NCBI RefSeq assembly: GCF_000002985.6
Contig: NC_003280.10
Location: forward strand, 11,342,501-11,406,500
Length of the DNA: 64,000 bases
Source: Caenorhabditis elegans
Lineage: Eukaryota > Nematoda > Chromadorea > Rhabditida > Rhabditidae
Direction of reading: 5' to 3'
Positions within the stretch are counted from its first letter, which is position 1. Each line of letters begins with the position of its first letter. Of this stretch, positions 1-9,588 are shown one piece after another. Below the pieces are notes generated by a model. It had not been told where the DNA came from. It made no database searches and saw nothing but the letters and a program-made list of their open reading frames with translations. The translations under genes and the position numbers were made by a program.

Positions 1-1367
1 CCACCCAAAAAAATTTTCCAGGTGCCCGCGAAAAGAGAAACTCGGCCACGCACGTTCTAATTAGAATGACATGCAAAAGCGGCCCTTGGCCCCTGGCCCG
101 AGTTACTGTAATTTGTTTTCAGCGTGGCGAGACCCAAAAATATGGAAAAAATGATCATCTTCCGACGTCTGCGTAATATAAAGATCAACATATCAACTTT
201 TAGCCGTCAAAACTAATGAGTCAAAGCGCTCAGTCATGCGTAAACAGAAAATGATCGTGATCTCCAAATAAATTTGAAATGTAATTCCTTGGTTCGATGG
301 AAGCTTGCCCAAAAGTACGGTTGAGGGTCTCGAAACGAACGATTTTCAAAAATTCTAAGAAATGTGCACCTTTAAAGAATACCGAAGTTCTTCATTGTTT
401 TCTTGTGTTATTCATGGGTTAAAAAAAAAGTCATGTATTTTATTTCAGTTTTTCAATTAATTGTAAGAAAACTATACGGTACCCGGTCTTGACACGGCAA
501 ATTTGTGTTAATTGAGAAAAGGTGCGCGCCTTTAAAGAGTACTGTAACTTCAAACTCTTGCTACTGCCGGATTTTTCATAGATTTTCTCTAGATTTTGAA
601 ATTTATTTAATAAAAAAGTGCATTTTTAAGTATCGAAATTCTATCAAAAGTCGATTAATATTGCGCAGAAACGAAAGTTTGAAACTACAGTACTACAGTA
701 CTCTTTGAAGGCGCACACCTTTTCTGCATTTAACACAAATTTGTCGTGATGAGACCGGGTATCGTATTTTTGCGATAATAATCGCTAAATTTCGCAGTTT
801 TCAAAATGCAAAAAAAGAAAAGAATTCGCAAATTTTTTTAATTTGAATTTTCACTTCCGAGAGTTACGTGGGCAACGTTATTCCTTCCAAAACCATTAAA
901 AAAAAAGTATTTCGGAATTTCCAAACTCACCATCTGCTCGATTTGTCAAATTCTTCGTGTACCTGCATTGAACCATCTGCTCAGAAGTCTGAATGAGAAG
1001 AAGTGCTCCAAAGAGCACAAGAAACGACATTTTTGACCAGCAAGAGGGAATAAGTTATGCGAGTTTGTATGTATGTGTGCTGCTACGCGTATCCCTTCTT
1101 AAGAACCGCCCGCTTCTTGTTGTTACCAGGACAACGGAGCGGGGTGGGGAGCCAGCGTGTGAAACAATCGATTCGTTGTGTTGTTGTTCCCCCGGTGTCT
1201 CGACTCACAGACACTATTTTCATGCTATGACCGCTGATTTTATTCGGAAAAGAGCAGAAAAGAAGAAAAAAAAAATTAAAGTTTGAGTGCTATATGCTTC
1301 TTTCTCGAAAACTAAAAATCTTATACATGATTGTAGAATCGAAGCTAGAAAAAATTCAAAAATCCAA
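1..1367. other. Left-edge noncoding DNA
   Basis: No coding region can be supported here. It contains an inverted-repeat element (476-765), a partial copy of the same family near 315-385, and the 3' flank of the minus-strand gene ending at 1368. A minus-strand AATAAA poly(A) signal is at 1239-1244, about 125 bases past that stop. The plus-strand reading frame at 993-1286 has no splice context or codon bias suggesting a gene. Confidence 0.6.
476..765. repeat. MITE-like inverted repeat, copy A
   Basis: The left arm begins ACGGTACCCGGTCT and carries GCGCCTTTAAAGAGTACTGTA. The right arm ends with GAGACCGGGTATCGT and carries the reverse complement of the same core (AGTACTCTTTGAAGGCGC). The arms are roughly 90 bases around an unrelated centre, so the element would fold into a long hairpin. 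Related copies lie at 9712-9999 and 10615-10806, with a fragment near 315-385. No coding capacity is seen, so it looks like a nonautonomous palindromic element. Confidence 0.75.
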
Positions 1368-3115
1368 TCAGTATCGTGTGGTCGGAACATCGGCATTTCC
1401 AAGTTGCATCTTCTGCCAAAGAAGTGGTCCTCCCCAGATTCCGGCAGATTGTGGATGAGCAGTCATTCCTTGGAGTCCAGTCTCCGAGTGTCGTTGATAC
1501 TGCCAGAATGCTCCGAGGATGGCGGTGAAGATGGCGGCAGTGGTTCCAAGGGCAACGTTGCTCTCTGGAAAAATAGTGGTTTTGAAACGAAAAATTAAAT
1601 TTTTCAGGAATTAACCAGGACAATCAGATTTTGATTTTGTGTCTAGATTTTTTATTTGTTAAAAAATAAAAATGTACAAGTTTTGCCAGATTTACAGAGA
1701 ATTTTGTTAAATTTTAAAAATAAATATTCATATTTTAAGCCGAATTTTTATTATTTTCAGACTAATTTTTATTAAAATATTTCGAACAAAATATTTTTTC
1801 GGACAGAATCAGAACTAATTGATTATGAGATACAATGATAATGTGGCTGCTACCATGAAAGATAATTTTTTGAATTGATTTTTTTCTATTTTGGAAAATT
1901 ACGAAAATATATTAGTTTCTGTTTTAAATTTTTTCCATGTGATTTTCTTCGAATTTAACAGAAAATCTGATGAAAACACATAAGAAATCATTTAAATAGA
2001 ATTAAAATTTTTTTCTACGCTCTGAAAACCACGTTTTTTGATCATTTCGCCAAATTGGCTTACAATTTTTAACAAAACATACTCATGGTAGCCACGGTTG
2101 ATCCAACAGCAACACTAGCGAACCAATGATTATGGACATCATCCTTATGACGGATCGATGAGGCTGCTGAAAGACTGAAGCCCCAGGCGAATGCAACGGC
2201 CAATGGGAATGGAGCGAGTTGGAGGTATCTCTTCATATAGGTTCTTGGCGAGAATTCGGATACCGAGACTGTATTGAGTGCACGGATTTCCAGCATAGTG
2301 TATGGAGCCACTGAAATTATGTTTTATGATTATCGTGAACATTTTTTAAATCTTAATCTAGTCTTACACAAAATTCCAGCATACTTGGCGGCGGCAAGTC
2401 CTTTCCAGAAAGATCCCTCATTGAGTGGACTGTCGAAGAAACGGGGTCCGGCAGGATACCAAGAGTTTGGCAACACGGCGTTTCTGCCTAACTCGTCCTT
2501 TGGAGCTGGAAATAAAAAAGTTTTGTAGCAGGATACTTATAATAAAATTTTAATTATTCCTCACTTAGCATATTATCGCTCAAGGTTGGACTAACGGATA
2601 GTCCTGGATGCTCTTTGCTGATTCCAAACTTTTCAGCGATAGCCTTAAACTGGTGGGATCCTTCGTAAACTTTGTTCTGGAATTCGGACAGCTCTCCTGG
2701 CTGATCTCCTTTTTTGGTGAGATTTTTGGTCTTCTTGGAATCGAGTCCGAAAGGTCCGGCCAGGGATTCTCCGTCTTTTACCTGAAAACGCAAAAAATTA
2801 GCGAATATCACTCAAAATAAATTAACTGTACCTTTGGATCATACCAATCTGGATCTTCCTCACGGAAACGAGCACGATAAAGACGAAGTTTTCCAGAACG
2901 CGTGACAGAGTCTTCAAGTCCTGGCTCCTTCCACCAGTCGGCACGTCCCTTGCTGAATTACAAATTTTACCATTTTAAAATATTTTATTGAATTAGATTT
3001 AATTTCAAAAGTAGAAAAAGAATAAAGCTTACTATTCACGATCACTCCAAAGACCGATCCATGGAGGTCTCTGCGTTTTATACGTGGCGGTCAATGGTTC
3101 TTCTCCGTGGCCCAT
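1368..3115 (-). CDS. NDUFA11-like mitochondrial inner-membrane protein (327 aa)
   Basis: Six exons on the minus strand join in frame: 3115-3033, 2952-2832, 2781-2565, 2505-2368, 2310-2083 and 1564-1368. The start codon lies 5 bases after a TTTTCAG acceptor at 3121, which fits a spliced-leader site. The C-terminal half (about residues 180-290) has three or four hydrophobic segments. It contains KDDVHNHWFASVAVGST, which lines up with the DDP-N-F-GG-AGG region of complex I accessory subunit NDUFA11/B14.7, a TIM17-like four-helix family. The first ~180 residues are hydrophilic, charged and Trp-rich (GRADWWKEPG, EEDPDWYDP). NDUFA11 is usually ~140 aa, so this would be an extended form. A role at complex I or the inner membrane is inference from modest similarity. 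The gene lies downstream of the 497-aa gene on the same strand and may be co-transcribed. Confidence 0.75.
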
Positions 3116-3553
3116 TTTACCTGAAAATCGATTGATAAATAACAATAAAAAATTGTTCATAGATACTTTCAAAAAATTCCAAAGAAGATAAGCCAAAAAT
3201 ATGTATTCAAATGCGGATAAAATAAACAAAAACAGAAAAAAATACACTGAAAAATTAATCGGCCGAGACGGGAAACGCGCAAGGAATGAGAAACGCGCCA
3301 ACAATCATATGTTAGCGCATACTTCGTCCTTGCGCGGATTTTCAAAAACGATTTATTTGTAATTTCTTTTTGCATTTAATTTTGCGGTTTTTGCTTTTTG
3401 AAAGCTCTTAGAGTTTATAATTTTGTATTAACTATAAGTAAAAAGATTATAAAATATTTATTCGGATTAAAATAAATTTTATCTAACAAATTATTTTTCA
3501 AAGAACATTTCCTGAGATGCGAACAAAAAGTTGATTAATATTAAACAAAGAAA
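3116..3553 (-). promoter_or_regulatory. Operon-like spacer with poly(A) signal and trans-splice acceptor
   Basis: This 438-base gap separates two genes on the minus strand. A minus-strand AATAAA (3457-3462) lies ~95 bases after the upstream stop, and a TTTTCAG acceptor ends at 3121, just before the downstream ATG. That arrangement fits a worm operon in which the downstream mRNA is trans-spliced. The gap is longer than the usual ~100 bases, so an independent promoter is also possible. Confidence 0.5.
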
Positions 3554-5295
3554 TCACAAGGCGACATCTTCCTGGTGCTTGAACTGTGACATGACGTCTG
3601 CTGAATGCTTCTCTTTTTGAGCTGAAAAATCGATAATTTGTTAAATGTATTATTACAAAAATGTTATATTACCTAGCCTCCACTTTCGAAGATACGCAGC
3701 TCTCCGCAATCTTCTCTCTTCTTCAGTTTCTCCTTTTGTATCAATATTCGATTTTATATAAGGTCTTACTGGTGTGGTTCTAGCCGCGCACGCTTTTCGC
3801 TCTGAAATGTACGAAATTGGGATAAAATGTGAAAATTTATTTTAGAAATCACCTCTTTTCGGTGGTACATGCGTTTTCCTGTATTCTTGCCAAAATTTTC
3901 GTTTTTCTTGAAGAGAAGTGTCATTTTCTGAAATAACTAACAATCATATAAGTTCCATAAATTAATTGCAAAACCTCGTTGAAGCTCATAATGCTCTAGT
4001 CTTCCAAATGCTTTACGCAGAAATTTTCCGAATTCCTTAGTTTGAACGAATGGCAAATGATTTTTTTCTCGAAATAATGTATAGAATCGACGCAGTTCCT
4101 GAAGCTCATCAACATTCCATTCCTTTTCTGGATCGTCCATAGCTATACTGAACTTTGACATCAGCATTGATAAATGCTCCCGCTCGATTTCGCACGGCGG
4201 AACGTCCAGGCGAGTTGGTTTGGGAATGAATTGCTTCTTTGAGTGAACTGAAAATAAAGAATTTTGTTTGAATAAAAACTTTTACAATATTCACTTACAT
4301 TCTTTGAAAACTTCCGTGAATATATTATTGATAGCGGACCGAAATTCTTTCTCTTTCTCGTATTTCATTCTTGGATTCAAAGTAGAGAATGAGAAATTGT
4401 CGGGAGAAGCCTTGCAGCTTCCACCTGGTACGTCTTCTGTTTGATTAGCAGGATCTTCACTACCGACACCCATGAAATTAGAAAAATCGATAGCTGATTC
4501 CTCCGATGAAGCTTTATTTTCGCTCAGTCCTTGGAAAACTTTTCCGTACGCTTTTGAATAAAATTTCTGAAGATTCAGCTTGTCATCGGCCCCTAATGCT
4601 CCACTGCGCCAGCTTCTACAGTATGAAGTGAATTCGGCTTTCTCCTCGGCAGTCCATTCTCGGGGACCGTGAACTCTGTTTGCGGTATTTAGAAGTCGTT
4701 CAACATCTTTCGAAACTTGATCATCAAACATCTGCGTTCTCTCCTTCTCGAGCTTCTTGTGGAGATTATTGAATTGAGTGTCAGCATCAGATCCTTGTAG
4801 AAGAAAGAAATCCGAACAATCCACGTCGAACTTGGTACGTGGCGAAAAACCAGCTCGTAGATCATTTTGATGGAATCTTTTCGCACTAGATTCAATTGGA
4901 ACCGGATTGAGAGTGAGCAAGGAAGCTAGCGTAGCTGATGAAGTCGTGGTAGGTTGAGCATCCTCTATCGGAGCTTCTTTTCGTTTATATTTTCGTTTTG
5001 GTGGAGCCTGTGGATTCGTGTAGGCCATTGCTTGATCGAACATTTTGAGAGCATTTTGTAGAATTTCGGTTCCAACATCTGCTCCAGACGAAAATTGTCC
5101 AATGATAGCTTCTCCTATATTGCCAATATGATCCAAGGGATCAGTGTCCTCTGCTGCAGAAGCTTCCTTCTGAATCAAATGGTCGAGAAGGCTTGCTGAT
5201 GTGCAAGGAATATCATCTGAAACTAATAATAATTATTTTAAAATATAATTTGAATTGTTCTTACGTTTTTCATTCGATTCGTCGGGTTTTTGCAT
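3554..5295 (-). CDS. Basic protein with duplicated W/charged motif, unknown function (497 aa)
   Basis: Six exons join in frame: 5295-5265, 5216-4299, 4247-3975, 3927-3853, 3801-3673 and 3621-3554. I do not recognise the family. A likely nuclear localisation signal (PPKRKYKRKEAP) is near residues 82-93. Two related blocks are visible. One, near 197-236, begins EWTAEEKAEF and continues to KFYSKAYGK. The other, near 359-405, begins EWNVDELQEL and continues to KFLRKAFGR. They share the plan EW-x(3)-E then a basic helix then K-F-x(3)-A-[FY]-G. This resembles a degenerate Myb/SANT-type pair, but that is a guess. The C-terminus (430-497) is very basic. The donor ending exon 3 (G|GTTTTG) is weak, so an alternative end there is possible. 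The start could lie further upstream. It probably leads an operon with the NDUFA11-like gene. Confidence 0.8.
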
Positions 5296-5991
5296 CTCGT
5301 AACAATTGCAATCGGTGGTTTAAAATTTTCGTTTTTGAATTCAAAAGAGTGAGGAAGACAACAAATTAATGCGAAAAAGTTGTTTTGAAAGAAGTTTTGG
5401 AAAACGAAAAATGAAGTCGAATGTGGCGCAAAAATCGAAACGAACATGAGAGATAGTGCTAAAATTACTAGAGTCGCAGATTATATTCACGAGAAAGAGC
5501 ACGCGGGACAAAGAGACAGAGACGAAATAACGAAAGCGGCCAGAAAATTCTCTGCGTCTCCGGGGCAAGGAAGCATTCTTTTATTGGACTTTTGATGATT
5601 TTGAAATTTGTCTCTGCGTCTTGTTGCAAAATTGGGAATAACAAGAAAACGCATGACTTGTTTGTCTAGAATAGGATTACATGTAATATGCAGCGCGTTT
5701 TTAGACCCGTTTTACTCGATTCTTGCTAATTTTTTCCGGGAAAACATAATGAAGATTAACAAATAATTCTTTCAAAACATATAAGATTAGTAAAAAATGA
5801 ATAAAAGCGAGATATCTAAAGAAAGAAAGAAGCAATTAAAATTGCGACAAGTTTGCCCGAAAATAACTAATTTTCAAGTTCCCTCCGTTGAAAATTTGCG
5901 CTAGAGCACACTTGCATTTTTCAATTTTTAACAAATTCTTTGTTGGTTTTTAGCATTTATATATTCGAATATATTCCAGTTTTCTCCACAA
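5296..5991. promoter_or_regulatory. Divergent promoter region between the 497-aa gene and PIG-M
   Basis: Only ~700 bases separate two start codons reading outward, so both promoters must lie here or overlap the genes. A TATTCCAG acceptor at 5979, 12 bases before the PIG-M start, is a probable spliced-leader site. No coding region is apparent. Confidence 0.6.
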
Positions 5992-7446
5992 ATGCAATGT
6001 GTCCGGAGTTTTGTGAAGAACGAAACGTTCAATCGAAATAAGGTAATTTGTCTATTTTCAACGAATTCATCGAATTAATGATGTTCTTCCAGATTTTACT
6101 AGTGGCATTCGTGGCAAGGATAATTCTCGTTTTCTACGCACACATTCACGATTATCTATTCAAGGTTTGATAATTTTACATCATCAAAATAAGTTTAAAC
6201 TCAGTGTTTCAGGTGAATTTCACAGACATCGACTATCACGTGTTCTCCGACGCTGCCAAACATGTCTCAAACGGTGGAAGCCCATTCGACAGAGCCACTT
6301 ACCGATATACGCCTGCGCTAGCATGGATTCTTTTGCCTGTTGTGCATTTCCCGGACTTTGGAAAGATTCTCTTCTGCATTTTCGACATCCTGGTGGCGAT
6401 TCTGTATTTTAAAATAATGGAGAAAGATTTAAACGAAACAAAAAGCGAAACACGAGAAGAAATGAAAGATGATCAAACAATGAATGTCGTGATTTACTGG
6501 CTTGCGAATCCACTGACCGCTATCATCTCAGCCAGAGGAAATGCAGAATCTATTGTTGCTGCAGTCGTGCTTCTGAATATTGTGCTACTTCAAAAAGGAT
6601 ACTGGAAATCTGCAGCTCTAGTTCACGGCGCCCTTGCGATCCAATTGAAGATTTATCCATTGATTTATCTCCCATCAGTTTTTCTGAGTCTTTCAACAAT
6701 TGGAGAACAAAGTTGTGTTGTGAACAAGTTTAAAAGTTTGGTTTCTAACTGGAAAGGCTTCGCATATATGCTGGTAAGTTATTTTTCTTAAAAACATGGA
6801 ATTCTCAATGTTAAAAAGATTTAGGTAACTCTCACATCATTCGCAGCGGTGGTACTATTCTTCTTCCAAATCTACGGACAACTATTCCTCGATGAATATC
6901 TGATCTACCACGTCAAAAGAAGAGATCTCGCCCATAACTTCTCGCCGTACTTCTACCTATTGTACCTGTATGAAGCGAATCCGACAATGTCACAGATCAT
7001 CGGCCTCGGAGCATTCATTCCACAAATTGTGCTGATCGTGTTCTTCGCCTTCAAGCATTACGATGATCTTCCCTTCTGCTGGTTTATCACCACCTTCGCA
7101 TTTGTTACATATAACAAAGTGTGCACAAGTCAGTACTTTGTCTGGTACATTGTTCTTCTACCTTTACTCGCTCATAAAATTATGGTAAATTATTATTTTT
7201 AAAACTAGTTTTTTCCTAAATTCCACCTTTTTCCAGATGTCCCGACAACTAGCGTTATCTCTAATGGCCGCGTGGTTCGCAACACAAGGAATCTGGCTTC
7301 TCGCTGCGTATTTATTCGAATTCCAAGGATGGAATACATTCTTTTTGATGTTCCTGGCCTCCTGCCTGTTTTTGATTGCAAATTCATTTATTCTCAAACA
7401 AATTATCAATCATTATGTACCAATAGTCAAGCCAAAAACCGATTGA
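5992..7446 (+). CDS. GPI mannosyltransferase I catalytic subunit (PIG-M), 417 aa
   Basis: This enzyme adds the first mannose, from dolichol-phosphate-mannose, to the GPI anchor precursor in the ER lumen. Five exons join in frame: 5992-6042, 6093-6164, 6213-6773, 6825-7184 and 7237-7446. The product matches the human length (~423 aa). After an N-terminal hydrophobic segment comes NFTDIDYHVFSDA, with the family's DXD motif at about residues 46-48, then GGSPFDRATYRYTP, which is characteristic of PIG-M. YWLANPLT and CTSQYFVWY further on are also typical, and multiple hydrophobic segments follow as expected for a GT-C fold. An AATAAA is at 7535-7540. dph-5 begins 245 bases downstream on the same strand, so the two may share an operon. 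I believe this is the first predicted gene of cosmid B0491. Confidence 0.93.
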
Positions 7447-7691
7447 TCTCATTCTGTAAAATGATATTTATGTTCACTTAAAGCTTTAGTCGCCTTTTTC
7501 ATATGGGTAATTACTTGTATTTATTTTTAAAATTAATAAATTTTATTGCATTTTTTATTGCTCCATCATTTCTGGAACCTTATATTATCGGTTATTATCT
7601 CATCCGATAACTGATTTTCTTTTATTTATTAATTGTATTGATATCAGCTGATAATTAGTTATGAACTGCAATTTAAAAAAAAAAACTTCAG
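7447..7691 (+). promoter_or_regulatory. Intercistronic spacer with trans-splice acceptor for dph-5
   Basis: The 245-base gap holds the PIG-M poly(A) signal (7535-7540). It ends in ACTTCAG directly abutting the dph-5 ATG. No independent promoter is evident, so operon expression with spliced-leader trans-splicing is likely. Confidence 0.55.
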
Positions 7692-8724
7692 ATGGTATTT
7701 TATTTGATTGGTTTGGGACTTGGAGACGTTGAAGACATCACTGTCAAAGGATTAAATATTGTCAAGTATTTATAAAATATAATTAATGCAAAATTAAATA
7801 TTTTTATTCAGAAACTGTGCTCGCGTTCATCTAGAAGCCTACACAAGCATTTTATGCTATGGATTGGACAAAACAAATCTCGAAAAGTTCTACGGAAGAG
7901 AGATCATTGAAGCCGATCGGACAGTCGTCGAGCAGGAGTCTGATGCGATTTTAAATGGAGCCGATAAGGAAGACGTAGCTCTACTTGTCGTTGGAGACCC
8001 GTTCGGAGCAACTACACATGCGGATCTGGTGTTGCGTGCTAAGCAACAGAATATTCCGGTGATTTGAGGAAGCTAAATTTGATTCCAGTCACGGAACGTG
8101 CAAAACATAAACTAAAAAACTAGAAACTTCCTTTAAACTTTCATATAACTTGAATTTTTTGTGTGTTCAAAATATTAAGAGGTTTTTTTTAAAAATAAAT
8201 TAAAACTTCCTTCGTTTCAGGTCAAAGTGATTCACAATGCTTCCATCATGAATGCAGTTGGCTGTTGTGGACTACAACTCTACAATTTCGGAGAAACAGT
8301 TTCAATTGTAATGTGGACTGACGAGTGGCAGCCGGAGAGCTATTACGATAAAATCGCGTTGAATCGTAAACGTGGAATGCACACTTTATGCCTGCTGGAT
8401 ATCAAAACCAAAGAGCAAACTGTCGAAAATATGATGCGTGGGCGGAAGATCTTCGAGCCAGCCAGGTATCAAAAGTGCTCCGAAGCGGCTCGACAACTGC
8501 TGACCATTTATGAGAGACGAAAAGCCAAGGGAGAAGAGTGTGCCTATGATGAGAACACGATGGTTGTCGGCTTGGCAAGAGTTGGATGGGACAATCAGAA
8601 GATCGTATACGCGAGTATGAAAGATATGAGTGAGATGGAGATGGGCGAACCTCTACATTCACTGATTATTCCTGGTGAAACCCATCCTTTGGAAGTCGAC
8701 ATGTTGGAAACTTTCAGGCCATAA
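7692..8724 (+). CDS. dph-5: Diphthine methyl ester synthase DPH5 (274 aa)
   Basis: This is the SAM-dependent methyltransferase that methylates the modified histidine of elongation factor 2 during diphthamide synthesis in the cytosol. Three exons, 7692-7765, 7812-8058 and 8221-8724, give 274 aa, close to the usual ~285. Family hallmarks run through the protein: [18 protein letters not shown] at the N-terminus, [58 protein letters not shown] and [11 protein letters not shown] near the end. Conservation is nearly colinear with animal DPH5, so identification is firm. The ATG sits directly on a splice acceptor, marking the likely trans-splice site. It lies 245 bases after PIG-M in the same direction. 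Confidence 0.96.
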
Positions 8725-9490
8725 TTCCCCAAAATTGTTCCTTTTTTTGTTCTTATTCTTGTTCTGTTGTCTGTTGCTAATTACTTTTTCCACATTTTTT
8801 CAAACTTTTTTTGTTTAGTTTTTCGTTTTTTTTTTTTTTCATTTTGTTAGTCTCAAAAAAATTAATCTTCATTTCAAACTTTTTCCCACACACCGCGATT
8901 TTTTAATCCTCTTCCAATTTATCCGTATCCAGTTTCGCCTTCAAACTTTTGACCCTGGGAATGGAGGAAGAAAGCAAAAAAAAAAATGGCAGTACAACTA
9001 GAGGTCATCCGTCAACTGGGGATTACCGGAAGAAGTCGTTGCACATTTCTCACTTTTTAAATTTTCCTGCTATTAAAATTGCATTCCTATTTAGATAGTA
9101 TTTTTAATAGGAATTTTCCAGAAGATCGACGACAATATTCTATTGAGTTAGCAAAGCAAAGCGGAAAAAACTAGTGAGCCACGAGAAGGCGGAGCTGTAA
9201 TTGAGAACACCAAAACCTGACACGACGAAAAAGAGACTAGTAACATAAATAGTCAAAACAAGTTTTTTCTCCCTGTGCTCCGTGAGTACCTCAATCATGA
9301 TTCGCGCAACGTCCTGCACAGCTCTTTTTTCCGGCCTGGAGAGGGTGGAGTTTCGAAGGTTGCTGCTCCAGGCCCTGCTCACACACACATGTCTTCCCTC
9401 TTCCTCGTCTTCTTCCATCGGTTCATCGTCTAGTTAATTCTTTCGTTTCCTTTCTTTTTTTGTTACTACTCATCTTACGCGACCTCCTTC
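8725..9490 (+). other. dph-5 3' flank and clh-2 upstream region
   Basis: This stretch is T-rich immediately after the dph-5 stop, then a mixed-composition region with pyrimidine-rich sequence before the first clh-2 coding exon. No further gene is visible. The distance (766 bases) is long for an operon, so clh-2 probably has its own promoter here. Confidence 0.5.
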
Positions 9491-9588
9491 ATGAAACAAG
9501 TTGGATTTTCGGAACATGTTACTGTATTCCCGGCTCCACCGACTTCAATCGCAGTTATTGCAACGACGAATAAGGATATTGATAATAA
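9491..9588 (+). CDS. clh-2: clh-2 alternative first coding exon 1 (32 codons + 2 bases)
   Basis: The ATG opens MKQVGFSEHVTVFPAPPTS and runs to a strong GTGAGT donor. The exon ends two bases into a codon, exactly what the shared exon at 22892 needs. The N-terminus is hydrophobic-poor and cytosolic, as expected for ClC. Splicing to 22892 spans a 13.3-kb intron. Confidence 0.75.

Noticed and set aside
993..1286. 97-aa plus-strand frame
   Set aside because: No splice signals, no family resemblance, and it ends in a lysine run from an A-rich tract; antisense to a 3' flank.
6167..6412. 81-aa plus-strand frame
   Set aside because: Out-of-frame shadow of the third PIG-M exon.
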